From contig JAJDVI010000066.1 in assembly GCA_022826195.1 (NCBI GenBank), positions 97,577 to 161,576 on the forward strand: DNA of 64,000 nucleotides, read 5' to 3'. Below, piece by piece: positions 50,971 through 59,300 of the stretch (positions are counted from its first letter, which is position 1; each line of letters starts with the position of its first letter). The position numbers and the translations under genes are program-made. The notes under the pieces were generated by a model. The model worked only from the letters and a program-made list of their open reading frames with translations. It was not told where the DNA came from and did not search any database. Source of the stretch: Acidobacteriota bacterium (GTDB lineage: Bacteria; Acidobacteriota; Vicinamibacteria; Marinacidobacterales; Marinacidobacteraceae).

Positions 50971-52560
50971 TCAGCGGCTCGGACCGTAATCCCGGTCGCG
51001 CGTGGGACGGAGCCCGCGCATCACCTCCAGAGTTCGTTCAAAGTGTCGACGAGCGTCTTGTAATCCTGGGCCAAGTGTGTCACTCGCTCGTCGAGCCGCT
51101 CGGACTGCCGCCGCCAGATTGCGCTCTCGGCGTCCTGCCGCTCGATTCGCTGCCGCAAGGTCGCGATCTGCTCGGCCTGCTGCTCGACTTGCAGCCGCAA
51201 GGTCTTGATCTGCGCGGCTTGCTGCTCGACCTGCTCGCCGTGCTGCCGCTGTTCCCTCTCGAACTGCGCGGACAACCTCGCGAAGGCCGCTGTCTGCCGC
51301 TCCTGTAGCTCGCTCATACAACTCCCTCACTCGCTCGACAGCTTCAAGGCAGGCCGCCCGCGCACGGTCCAGGGCGGATGGTCCAGCGTCCCGTCCGGCA
51401 GAACCACGAACCGCTCCCCGTCGATCTCCCGCAGCGTCACGCCCCAGGTTGTGCCCTCGATCTCGACCAGGGTCTCCCGAGCGTGATCGATCTGCACCGT
51501 CAGCGCCGCCAGGGTTTCGATCCGGCTCTGGATCTCCGCCGACAACCAGTGCATCAGCCCCCAGCTCCCGCCGCTGAACCCGAGAAAAAGGCTCAGGCCG
51601 ACCACCAGGGGCCGCAGCCACGCGTTCAGAAGCATCACGCGTATCCGCGCGACCGTCACCGCCGTATCGCTTTCGATGGTACGCAGCGCGTCGTTCGCGA
51701 TGGCGCGCAAGTTCGCGCCAAGCCGCCGCAGCTCGCTCGCCGCCGTCTCCTCGAACTGCCGGCGTTCGGCCGCCATCCGGCTCCGCAGGCGGGCGGTCAA
51801 GTCGTTCGGGTTGGAAGTCCTGCTCATACAGCGCTCCTTTCAGCCGCCACCGCTTTCCGCTGTCGGGATCGCGGGCGGTCAGGTAGTCCTTGCCCTGGCG
51901 GGGCACTTCGAAGCCGGCCTCCTCCAGGGAGGCGACCACATCGGCGCGGCTCCGCACCGCGCCGTGCTCGACGCGCTGCAGGAGGTAGTCGCGGATCAGC
52001 TCGCGCGGGCCGGCTTCGTGCTCGAGGCCGGCCCGCAGCTTCGCCGCCTCCAGGTAGGCGCGGTGGCCCGGCTGGTGCGCTCGGGCGTGCGCCGGGTCGT
52101 CGGGCCGGCTCCAGCCGTGCTGTTGGTTGAAGGCGTCGCGCAGCGCGTCGAAGGTCGCCTGCCAGCCGGGGGGCGCGATGTTCAGGCTGCGGCCCGTCTC
52201 CAGGTCGCAGCGGGCGGTGAGGACGTGCACGTGGACGCCGTCGCCCTCCTCCCGGTGCAGGACCGCGGTCCAGGCATAGCGGTCCGGCTCCAGTCCCGCC
52301 CAGGCCGTCTTCTCGAACTCGTCGAGGACGGCCCCGATCTGGTCGTCGGTCGGGCGGTCCTCCGGCGCCCACGCGATCACGCCCGAGGTGTACTTGTGCT
52401 CGAAGTCCAGCGAGTCAGCGACGGCGGCCACCTGGTCCGGGTCGCCGCGCAGGACCTCGATGCCCGGACGCACCCGCCCGGCGGAGTCGCGTTCGCCGAC
52501 GAGGTAGTCGGCGGCGGCGCGGGCGGAGCCGGTGCCGCGCGCGGCGAAGCTAATGTGCAT
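50971..52560 (-). CDS. MbeA-like mobilization relaxase
   Basis: A 529-residue relaxase of the ColE1 (MbeA) type. The N-terminal relaxase domain begins MHISFAARGTGSARAAADYLVGERD and carries the histidine motif LHREEGDGVHVHVLTARC (His102, His110, His112), which nicks and binds oriT DNA. The C-terminal half is Arg/Ala/Asp rich with repeated RAAGRADRDLAAA-type units. As in ColE1 plasmids, two small genes are nested within its 3' half in another frame (51327-51827 and 51021-51317). The 5' end overlaps mobC by 11 bp. Confidence 0.85.
   Translation of the reverse strand: MHISFAARGTGSARAAADYLVGERDSAGRVRPGIEVLRGDPDQVAAVADSLDFEHKYTSGVIAWAPEDRPTDDQIGAVLDEFEKTAWAGLEPDRYAWTAVLHREEGDGVHVHVLTARCDLETGRSLNIAPPGWQATFDALRDAFNQQHGWSRPDDPAHARAHQPGHRAYLEAAKLRAGLEHEAGPRELIRDYLLQRVEHGAVRSRADVVASLEEAGFEVPRQGKDYLTARDPDSGKRWRLKGALYEQDFQPERLDRPPAEPDGGRTPAVRGDGGERAAAAWRELARHRERRAAYHRKRYGGDGRADTRDASERVAAAPGGRPEPFSRVQRRELGADALVVGGDPEPDRNPGGADGADRSRSGDPGRDRGHNLGRDAAGDRRGAVRGSAGRDAGPSALDRARAACLEAVERVRELYERATGAADSGLREVVRAVREGTAAARRAGRAASRADQDLAAASRAAGRADRDLAAANRAAGRRERNLAAAVRAARRASDTLGPGLQDARRHFERTLEVMRGLRPTRDRDYGPSR
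51021..51317 (-). CDS. MbeD-like coiled-coil mobilization protein (nested)
   Basis: A 98-residue protein wholly inside the relaxase gene in another frame. It is almost entirely a coiled coil with repeated Gln-rich heptads (QIKTLRLQVEQQAEQIATLRQRIERQDAE) and ends HLAQDYKTLVDTLNELWR. Position, length and composition match MbeD of ColE1, which assists mobilization and entry exclusion. It starts shortly after the MbeB-like stop. Confidence 0.7.
   Translation of the reverse strand: MSELQERQTAAFARLSAQFEREQRQHGEQVEQQAAQIKTLRLQVEQQAEQIATLRQRIERQDAESAIWRRQSERLDERVTHLAQDYKTLVDTLNELWR
51327..51827 (-). CDS. MbeB-like mobilization protein (nested)
   Basis: A 166-residue protein encoded inside the relaxase gene in another frame. 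An N-terminal helix (TARLRSRMAAERRQFEETAASELRRLGANLRAIANDALRTIESDT) precedes a transmembrane segment (LRPLVVGLSLFLGFSGGSWGL) and a beta-rich C-terminus (TTWGVTLREIDGERFVVLPDGT). This order matches MbeB/MobB, which stabilises the relaxosome at the membrane. The nested location in the relaxase gene follows the ColE1 plan. Confidence 0.78.
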   Translation of the reverse strand: MSRTSNPNDLTARLRSRMAAERRQFEETAASELRRLGANLRAIANDALRTIESDTAVTVARIRVMLLNAWLRPLVVGLSLFLGFSGGSWGLMHWLSAEIQSRIETLAALTVQIDHARETLVEIEGTTWGVTLREIDGERFVVLPDGTLDHPPWTVRGRPALKLSSE

Positions 52561-52888
52561 CGGCGTCCTCTCCGCCGAGACGGGCGACGGCGCGCAACGC
52601 CCGCTGGAACGCCGCGAGGTGGTCGATGACGGTGACGGCGTCGGCGGCCGAGGTGTGGGTGTTGGCCCAGCGCGCGAGTTGGTTCAGGTTGTTGCCGATG
52701 CGGGCCACCTGGACGTTGCGCTCGCGCTCGATGTCGGCCGCCGGCGCGGTCCAGGTGCGCGTCCGGGCCATCGCCCGCCGAAGCAGGGTGGACAGCGGCA
52801 CGCCGGCCGCCGCCGCCTTGGCGCGCCAGGCGGCACGCTCGGCCGGCGACACGCGGACGTTGATCTGCACGGTGCGTCGCTCAGCCAT
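52550..52888 (-). CDS. mobC: Plasmid mobilization relaxosome protein MobC
   Basis: A 112-residue accessory relaxosome protein. The N-terminal ribbon-helix-helix VQINVRVSPAERAAWRAKAAAAGVPLSTLLRRAM binds oriT, and RIGNNLNQLARWANTH is the MobC family motif. MobC helps open the origin for the relaxase. It overlaps the relaxase start by 11 bp and lies just downstream of the hairpin-rich oriT candidate, as in mobilizable plasmids. Confidence 0.9.
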   Translation of the reverse strand: MAERRTVQINVRVSPAERAAWRAKAAAAGVPLSTLLRRAMARTRTWTAPAADIERERNVQVARIGNNLNQLARWANTHTSAADAVTVIDHLAAFQRALRAVARLGGEDADAH

Positions 52889-52904
52889 GGGCGCACCGGT
52901 GAGG

Positions 52905-53120
52905 GGGTTCGGGGGGCGTTGCCCCCCGTCCGCGCACTGCTCCGGCAGCGGCGCGGTGGACCGGGGGTTCGGGGGGTGGCACCCCCCGTCCGGCCGCTGC
53001 TCCCGCAGCGGCGGATGCCGGGGGTTCGAAGGGGGGCGCTGCGCCCCCTCGCCAGTCCCAATGTATAGACATTGGGTAGGCTGGCCCTCGTGCCTTAGTG
53101 ATCATCGGGAAGGCACGGAG
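52905..53120. other. Candidate origin of transfer (oriT) with hairpin array
   Basis: A gene-free stretch just upstream of mobC. It holds two direct repeats (about 52906-52953 and 52964-53013), each with GGGGGTTCGGGGGG, CCCCCCGTCC and a GCAGCGGCG box, and a partial third near 53020. Each contains a G6/C6 hairpin (52912-52928, 52972-52988 and about 53030-53049). A palindrome (53057-53076) and an inverted repeat CGTGCCTT/AAGGCACG (53089-53096, 53110-53117) follow. Position and structure suit oriT, but no nic consensus was recognised. Confidence 0.5.
53057..53076. promoter_or_regulatory. Perfect palindrome upstream of mobC
   Basis: CCCAATGT-ATAG-ACATTGGG has 8-bp arms, and a further GCCAG/CTGGC pair surrounds it (53051-53055, 53081-53085). 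It may be an operator for MobC or part of oriT. Confidence 0.5.
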
Positions 53121-53241
53121 CCTGCCCCGACTGCGGCGAAAAGCGTTAGACGCTTATCGGCGGATAGGTGTCAATTCGAAACCGCGACTTTGGCGCGCTG
53201 CTTGCTTGCCGCGGCCGGCCGGACGCCGGACCGGCGCTCCG

Positions 53242-53520
53242 TCAGCTGTCGCCCGGGAAGCTGCGGAGATCCAGCGCGGGACGGAAACGCACCTCCCGTC
53301 CCCGGGGAATGCCCACCGGCTCGTTCGTCCGAGGATTCCGCGCCACGCCCGTCCTGCGGGGGCGCGTGTGGAACATCCCGAAGCGCCGGAGCACCACACG
53401 GTCGCCGCGCGCCAGGGCGGAAACGACGGATTCGAACAGCGCGTCCACCGCGTCCTGCGCGGCGGGAGAGTCCAGCCCCGCCGCCTCCACCGCCCGGACG
53501 ACGAGATCCGCCTTCACCAT
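53242..53520 (-). CDS. HU/IHF-family DNA-bending protein
   Basis: A 92-residue HU-like protein. The pattern VKADLVVRAVEAAGLDSPAAQDAVDALFESVVSALARGDRVVLRRFGMFHTRPRRTGVARNPRTNEPVGIPRGREVRFRPALDLR contains the dimer core, the flexible arm with the Pro that kinks DNA (RNPRTNEPV), and the final helix. Such proteins often accompany integrases on mobile elements, where they bend att DNA. A chromosomal HU gene elsewhere is likely. The 5' flank is repeat-rich. Confidence 0.88.
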   Translation of the reverse strand: MVKADLVVRAVEAAGLDSPAAQDAVDALFESVVSALARGDRVVLRRFGMFHTRPRRTGVARNPRTNEPVGIPRGREVRFRPALDLRSFPGDS

Positions 53521-53604
53521 GCCGGCCGCATCTTATGCGACATGCAACCCACGGGTCAGGTCCGTCCGACGCTGGCACCGAGTAACCTCTCCCCGCTCAG
53601 GAGC

Positions 53605-53688
53605 GGGAGCGCCGGACTCCCGTGACCTCCTTCGACCACCCCAGCCGCTGGCGGCTCCGGCGGCGCTTGCCGCCGCCAGTGGCACCCC
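53605..53688. repeat. Two-hairpin repeat, copy A
   Basis: About 85 bp with hairpin 1 (GGGAGCGCCGGACTCCC) and hairpin 2 (GCTGGCGGC, GCCGCCAGTGG) ending CACCCCG. It matches copy B at 54100 over its conserved blocks. A single small open frame lies between the copies. Confidence 0.7.
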
Positions 53689-53774
53689 GACCCCGGCGGC
53701 CCGAACGGACACACCAACGGTTTTCTCGCGCTGATCGTCATGTACGGACTGGCAGCGCCGCTCGGGCGGATTCG

Positions 53775-53909
53775 ATGACGGAGCCTGGGCCAGTGGGAAA
53801 AAGACGCCGCCGGCAGCCGGTTTCCGTCTGGCGGCTGCTCGGAATCCAGTTGGCCGTGTGGATCGTCCTTGCGGTCGCATCCGTCGCCGCGCTCCTGGGG
53901 AGCTGCTGA
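53775..53909 (+). CDS. Small membrane protein (doubtful)
   Basis: A 44-residue frame (MTEPGPVGKRRRRQPVSVWRLLGIQLAVWIVLAVASVAALLGSC) with a basic N-terminus and one transmembrane segment. The frame is open upstream to 53622, but the extra residues are Arg/Pro rich and run through repeat A. It may be a real small membrane protein or a chance frame; nothing in the surroundings settles it. Confidence 0.35.
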   Translation: MTEPGPVGKRRRRQPVSVWRLLGIQLAVWIVLAVASVAALLGSC

Positions 53910-54099
53910 GGCCCGCAGCCTCGGTCCGGGGCGGAGATCGCGTGTGGCTTGAAGTCACGGACAGCGTGGGCATCTTCCGGCTGCGGCGGCAGCCGGTAGA
54001 GGACGGTTACTCCGGTCGTCCGGCGCGCACCCGGTCTTCCCGAAGCGCGCCGCTCGCTCGCGTCGCACGCCATCGAATACTCTCTCCAACTACGGGATC

Positions 54100-54185
54100 G
54101 GGAGAGCCGGACTCCCGTGGTGTTCTCCTAGGCACCCCGTCACTGGCGGCTCCGGCACCCGCTTTTCGCCGTCAGTGGCACCCCG
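54100..54185. repeat. Two-hairpin repeat, copy B
   Basis: Starts GGGAGAGCCGGACTCCCGTG, and its second half is CACTGGCGGCTCCGGC ... GCCGTCAGTGGCACCCCG. Both hairpins of copy A are kept in divergent form. It may be a non-autonomous mobile or REP-type element. Confidence 0.65.
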
Positions 54186-54244
54186 CTCTCAATCAGAACG
54201 GCGGATCGGCTCTACGGTTTCCCTGCGAGCATCCCCGCTCCCGG

Positions 54245-54320
54245 GAAGGAACGCGGCCCACTCTCCATGAGCACCCGCCGCCGCTGGTCTGATTCGCTCC
54301 GTTTGGTCTCCCGCTCGCTG
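54245..54320 (-). pseudogene. Possible remnant of a second integrase 3' end
   Basis: On the minus strand the frames here contain RRRVLMES and, one frame over, EWAAFL; together these echo the C-terminus of the integrase next door (RRRTLMEQWAAFL). At DNA level, 14 bases (54249-54262) equal 54966-54979, followed after a 1-base gap by six more identical bases. A frameshift separates the two parts. It may be a remnant of an older integration or a partial duplication. Confidence 0.3.
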
Positions 54321-54323
54321 AGA

Positions 54324-54482
54324 CTACCAGCGGTCCCGGTTCTTCAGAAACTCCCGCCCCAGCCAGCGGAGCCCGTCGCCGACGCTGATCACGACGTATC
54401 GGATCACAACCCCGAGGAGGAACCACAGCGTCCTCCCCAGAGGTGGCGGCGACTTCGGACCGCGCCGCCACCGACCGGTCAT
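54324..54482 (-). CDS. Small membrane protein
   Basis: A 52-residue frame from ATG 54482 (MTGRWRRGPKSPPPLGRTLWFLLGVVIRYVVISVGDGLRWLGREFLKNRDRW) with one membrane segment (LWFLLGVVIRYVVISVG) and a charged tail. An upstream ATG at 54530 adds 16 residues. It follows the hypothetical gene at 54554 on the same strand, 71 bp apart from its preferred start. No family is recognised. Confidence 0.4.
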   Translation of the reverse strand: MTGRWRRGPKSPPPLGRTLWFLLGVVIRYVVISVGDGLRWLGREFLKNRDRW

Positions 54483-54553
54483 TTCACTGTTGGAAGGGAC
54501 TGGCGCGGCGTTGGGTACCGCACGGTCCACCTCAGCTCCACTCGGTTACGCGA

Positions 54554-54874
54554 TCAGTCTTCCGCTCCGTGGGCCGCGCCGCTTCCCCCCGTGGATTCGT
54601 TCTCCGCTTCTGGCGGGGACTCGTCGTCGGCGCTGACAGCCAAACCCGGATCGGGCGGTTCGTCGATGTACACGACAGCGACCGTGGTACCCAGAGCAGC
54701 GTTCCGCGACCACTCGCGGAAGGATCCCGAGATCGCCAACGTTGCGGCGTCCTCGTCGGCGTAGGACTTCCCGACGTGTTCTCGGCGAATGAAGCCCTTG
54801 GGATTGATGTCGGTAACCTCGACAGCTCCTTCCGCGGTTCGTCTGAGGAAGGCGGTGATTCTCCATCCCGGCAT
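54554..54874 (-). CDS. Small hypothetical protein next to integrase
   Basis: A 106-residue protein. The N-terminal half (MPGWRITAFLRRTAEGAVEVTDINPKGFIRREHVGKSYADEDAATLAISGSFREWSRNAALGTTVAVVYI) has the look of a compact alpha/beta domain, and the C-terminal 35 residues are acidic and disordered. It lies 70 bp downstream of the integrase gene on the same strand. The function is unknown; cargo of the mobile element is the simplest view. Confidence 0.5.
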   Translation of the reverse strand: MPGWRITAFLRRTAEGAVEVTDINPKGFIRREHVGKSYADEDAATLAISGSFREWSRNAALGTTVAVVYIDEPPDPGLAVSADDESPPEAENESTGGSGAAHGAED

Positions 54875-54944
54875 CGCTGGCCCTCCGAGGTCAGGAATCG
54901 CATCCAGCTCCCATCATCGCCGAACGGCCCTTGCCGACCAAGTG

Positions 54945-56123
54945 CTAGCCCGCGGTTCCGGCCAAGAACGCGGCCCACTGCTCCATAAGGGTTCGTCGCC
55001 GCTCGAACAGGTCGCTGCGCCGGTACGCCGCCTCGATCGCGTTCGTGTTCACGTGGGCCAGCGCCAACTCGCACACCTCCCGAGGAGCGTCGGAGCACTC
55101 CGCCGCCCAGTCCCGGAAGCTCGAACGGAACCCGTGCGGCACCGCCCCGATCCCGAGATCCCGGACCAGCTTCGCGATCGCCAGCTTGGAAAGCAAACCG
55201 CCCCGCGCCGAGGGGAACACCGGCTCCGAACCGTCCGCCAACTCCCGAGCCTCGCGGAGCACCGCAAGCGCCGCTCCGGACAGCGGAACCCGGTGCTCGC
55301 GCCCCGTCTTCATCCGCTCGGGCGGGATGCGCCATTCCCGCGCCTCGAGGTCCATCTCCTCCCACCGCGCGCCGCGCACCTCGCCGCTCCGGCACGACGT
55401 CAGCACCAGGAACTCGAACGCCAGCACCGTCCCGGGATACGCACCGGAGCCGCGTACCGTCTCGAGGGCTCCGGCGACCTCCGCATAGGGGAGCGCGGGG
55501 AGATGCCGCACCTGAACGCCGTTCCGGGGAAGCGCCGCCCCGATGGCCTCGCCCGCCGGGTTGTCCTCCCGGTAGCCCTGGGCAACCGCCCAGCGCATCA
55601 CCGCCGAGATCCGGTGCCGGACCCGCCGCGCGGTCACCCGCTTCTCGTTCCAGATCGGAAGCAGGACCTCCATCACGTCCGATGTGCTGATCCGGTGCAC
55701 CGGCCTTCTCCCGAGCTTCGGCATCGCGTAGTCCCGAAGGGTCGCCCGCCAGTCCTCCTCGGACCTGCTGCCGTCCTTCCAGCCGGCCCGGTGCACCACG
55801 ATCACCTTCTCGACGGCTTCTTCGAAGGTGGGGACGGTCCGCTTCCGGCCGGTCACCAGTTCCCCGCGCCGTCGCGCCGCAAGGTTCAGGGCGCACTTCT
55901 CGCGCGCTTCGGCCAGGCTGACGTGGGGCCAGGACCCGAGTCCGAGATTGCGCTGGCGGCCGTCCAGGTTGATGCGCTGCGCCCAGGACTTGGCCAGGTG
56001 GCCGCGGGTCGTATGCTTGACGAGCAGTGAGAGGCCACCGGAGCCCCGCCCGTCGCCGTAGCGTCCGGGCTGTTCAATGGTGGCGACGAAGCGGGCGGAG
56101 AGTCGGTAGGGTCGTTCCATCAT
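54945..56123 (-). CDS. P4-type tyrosine integrase (DUF4102 family)
   Basis: A 392-residue tyrosine recombinase. An N-terminal DUF4102 arm-binding domain (SGGLSLLVKHTTRGHLAKSWAQRINLDGRQRNLGLGSWPHVSLAEAREK) precedes the core-binding domain and the catalytic domain. Catalytic residues are visible: Arg in TSCRSGEVRGARW, Lys in RMKTGREHRVPLS, His-X-X-Arg in HGFRSSFRDWA, His in ALAHVNTN and Tyr in EAAYRRSD. P4-type integrases insert islands at tRNA or other sites; no tRNA was found nearby, so the att site is unknown. With mobC and the relaxase it suggests an integrative mobilizable element. Confidence 0.92.
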   Translation of the reverse strand: MMERPYRLSARFVATIEQPGRYGDGRGSGGLSLLVKHTTRGHLAKSWAQRINLDGRQRNLGLGSWPHVSLAEAREKCALNLAARRRGELVTGRKRTVPTFEEAVEKVIVVHRAGWKDGSRSEEDWRATLRDYAMPKLGRRPVHRISTSDVMEVLLPIWNEKRVTARRVRHRISAVMRWAVAQGYREDNPAGEAIGAALPRNGVQVRHLPALPYAEVAGALETVRGSGAYPGTVLAFEFLVLTSCRSGEVRGARWEEMDLEAREWRIPPERMKTGREHRVPLSGAALAVLREARELADGSEPVFPSARGGLLSKLAIAKLVRDLGIGAVPHGFRSSFRDWAAECSDAPREVCELALAHVNTNAIEAAYRRSDLFERRRTLMEQWAAFLAGTAG

Positions 56124-56304
56124 GGGTTTTTCGTTCCTGCGGGGGATTCTTGGTTCCTACAGCTACCAAGTGAATATCAGAAAAACGGCGGGAACGAGCG
56201 GGTTATGGCCGTTCCCGGATGGAACATTGTAGCACGATAAGCCATTGATATACTATGACTATAGGAGCATCGAGAGGCACTTATCGGAACCGCATAGAAC
56301 GACA
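56124..56304. promoter_or_regulatory. AT-rich integrase upstream region with inverted repeats
   Basis: Contains CGGGAACG (56189-56196) and CGTTCCCG (56210-56217) as inverted arms, and CGATAAG (56235-56241) with CTTATCG (56280-56286), around AT-rich DNA (TTGATATACTATGACTATAG). This could be the integrase promoter, an arm-binding region or the edge of the attachment site; no core repeat was identified. Confidence 0.45.
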
Positions 56305-56349
56305 GGAGTGCCGACCGGAGGTCGGCGTTCCAAGCCGTACGCGCCGTGG
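56305..56349. repeat. Dispersed GCCGG-palindromic repeat, reverse copy
   Basis: GGAGTGCCGACCGGAGG then TCGGCGTTCC then AAGCCGTACGCGCC. It is the reverse complement of the extended unit at 33228 and lies between integrase and carB. Confidence 0.6.
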
Positions 56350-56386
56350 GGACGTTTGGGTTTCGACGTGCGCTGGCCGGTGGTTT

Positions 56387-59300
56387 CTACGTCTCGAGGA
56401 AATCGTTCCAGGCGCGGGCGCGGAGGCTCTCCTCCCCATGGGTGACGAGCGCGGTGACCACGTGCCGGGCCAGTGACGGATCGGTGATCAGCGGCACGCC
56501 CCGGTCCACCGCGCGGCGGCGCACCAGGTAACCGTCCGGGCGGCCCTCGGGATCGAAGGCGACGGGCACGTTCACGACGAGGTCCACCTCGCCGCGGTCG
56601 ATCAGGTCGAGGGCGCTGAGCGGGCCGGGCGCGTCGAACCCGGCGCCGAGCGGGCGCTGTTCGGAGCGCACCCGGGCCACTTCGGTCGCGTCGATGCCGT
56701 TGTCGCGCAGCACGCGGCAGGTTCCCGAGGTCGCGTAGATCCTGAGGCCCAGTTCCTCGGCCATCGTCCGCGCGGTGCGGATGAAACGGTGCTTCCAGCG
56801 CGGCGGCCCGAGCGAGAGCAGGACGCCCTTCCTCGGACCGCGGAAGCCGGTGGCCACCAGGCCGTGGAGGAGCGCCTCGTGGAAGGAGTCGCCGAGACAC
56901 CCCACCTCCCCGGTGCTGGCCATCTCCACGCCCAGCAGCGGATCGGCGCCCATGAGCCGCGAGAAGGAGAACTGCGGCACCTTGACCCCCACGTGCTCGA
57001 GCTCGTAGAGCGGGCGGTGCTCCATCCCCGGGTCGGCGCCGAGCATGATGCGGGTGGCCGCGCGGGCGTAGTTGCGTCCCGTCACCTTCGAGACGAACGG
57101 CAGGCTGCGGGACGCGCGCAGGTTGCACTCGATCACCTTCACGATCCCGTCGCGGTGCAGCAACTGGATGTTGCACGGGCCGGTGACCCGCAGTTCCTTC
57201 GCGATCTGCTGCGCGATGCGGCGCACCTGTCCCAGGGTGGGGATGGTCATGTCCACCGGCGGCAGCACGAGGGTCGCGTCGCCGCTGTGGACGCCGGCGT
57301 CCTCGACGTGTTCGCTGACGGCCCAGAGCACCACCTCGCCCCGGTTCGCGACCAGGTCGATCTCGATCTCCCGGGCGTCCTCCTCGAACTTGGAGATGAC
57401 GACCGGGTGCTCGGGGGAAATCGCCTTGGCCTTCCGCAGGATGCGGGCGAGTTCATGGTGTTCGTGGGCGACGGACATCGCGGCGCCGCTCAGCACGTAG
57501 CTCGGGCGCACCAGGACGGGGAAGCCCCCCAGTTCCTCCACGATGCGCTCCGCGTCGGCCGCGTCGGTCACGTGGGCCCAGCGCGGCTGGTCCACCCCGA
57601 TCCGGTCGAGGAGAGCGCTGAACTTGTTGCGGTCCTCGGCCCGGTCGATGTCCTCGGCGGAGGTGCCGAGGATCGGAACGCCGGCGTGGTGGAGGCGCAT
57701 CGCCAGCCGGTTCGGGATCTGGCCGCCCATGCTGACCACCACCCCGTCGGGACGCTCCTTCTCCACGAGGTCCAGGACCGACTCCACGCTCACCTCGTCG
57801 AAGACCAGCTTGTCGCAGATGTCGTAGTCCGTGCTCACCGTCTCCGGGTTGTAGTTGAGCATCAGGGTTTCGAACCCGAGCTCCGCCGCCGCCTGGACGG
57901 CGTTCACGCAGCACCAGTCGAACTCGACCGAGGATCCGATCCGGTAGACCCCCGAGCCGATCACCAGAATGCGGCGCCGGTCGCCGGCGGGGAGCCCCAC
58001 GCCCTCGTCGCCGCTTGCGTGGTAGGTGGAGTAGAGGTAGTTCGTTTCGGCCGGGAACTCGGCGGCCAGGGTGTCGATGCGGGCGATGTGGGGTCCGACC
58101 CCCGCTGCCCGGCGCGCCGCGCGCGCCTCGCCCCGCGCCCGCCCGGTCAGGAACTCGAGCGACTCGTCCGAAAAACCCTGCTCCTTGGCCCTTTCGAGCG
58201 TCGCCTCCGGAATTGGCCAGCCGCCGCGTTCGACTTCCGCCTCGGTCCGCATCGCTTCGGCGACCCCGTGGAGGAACCAGGGGTCGATCCGGGTGAGGTC
58301 GTGGATTTCCTCGATCGCCTCGGGCACCCGGCCGGCTTCCACGGCCTCCCGGAGCGCCTGGGCGAGGGCGAAGACGCGCCGCGGCGTCGCGTTCTTCAGC
58401 TCGTCGTCCCGGTCCTCGAACTCGAAGGCGCGCGAATCGAGCCCCTTGACGCCGATGTCGAGCATGCGCAGCGCCTTCTGGAGCACCTCCGGGAAGGTGC
58501 GGCCGATGGCCATCACCTCCCCGACGCTCTTCATCTCGCTGCCGATGCGGGTGCCGGCCTCCTGGAACTTGCCGAGGTCCCAGCGGGGCGCCTTGAGCAC
58601 CAGGTAGTCGAGCGCCGGCTCGAAGAACGCCTTCGTGACCCCCGTGATCGCGTTTTTCAGGTCGGGAAGCGTGAACCCGAGCCCCAGTTTCGCCGCCACG
58701 TAGGCGAGCGGATACCCGGTCGCCTTGCTGGCGAGCGCCGACGAGCGGGAGAGCCGGGCGTTCACCTCGATGACCCGGTAGTCGGCTCCCGTCGGGCTCA
58801 GCGCGAACTGCACGTTGCACTCGCCCACGATGCCGAGGTGCTGGATCGTCCTGATCGAGACCGTGCGCAGGAGCTGGTACTCCTCGTCGTTCAGGGTCTG
58901 CGACGGCGCCACCACCAGCGATTCGCCGGTGTGGATCCCCATCGGATCCATGTTTTCCATGTTGCAGACGGTGATGCAGTTGTTCTCCCGGTCGCGCACC
59001 ACCTCGTACTCGATTTCCTTCCAGCCGCGGAGGGATTCCTCGACGAGCACCTGGGCCTGTTTCGTGTCGTGGGCCCCGAAGATGTTGGTGAGGGCGGCCT
59101 CGAGTTCGGCCTCCGTCTCGACGATGGCGCTCCCCTTGCCGCCGAGCGCGAAGCCGATGCGCAGCATCAGGGGCAGCCCGATCTTCCGCGCGGCCTCCCG
59201 CGCCTCGGCGCGGCGGTGGCAGACGATGCTCCGCGCGGTCAGCACGCCGATCTCCGCGAGCCGGGCGTTGAAACGCCCGCGGTCCTCGGTGTCGCGGATG

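Larger units (their letters stand above)
53910..54323. other. 414-bp gene-poor stretch
   Basis: No convincing gene is present. It contains repeat copy B (54100-54185) and, on the minus strand, a possible decayed integrase 3' end (54248-54320). The remaining DNA shows no recognised signal. Confidence 0.6.

Noticed and set aside
53020-53035. tRNA-like TTCGAA box
   Set aside because: It belongs to the G-rich hairpin repeat; no cloverleaf or acceptor stem is present.
53738-54073. 111-residue minus frame in the integrase region
   Set aside because: Composition is of shadow type and it crosses the more plausible small membrane frame.
56124-56304. Exact att core direct repeat
   Set aside because: No direct repeat of 12 or more bases linking this region to the left side was seen by eye, so no att site is called.
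45771-56386. Prophage
   Set aside because: No capsid, tail, portal or terminase gene is present; the module is of mobilization type.
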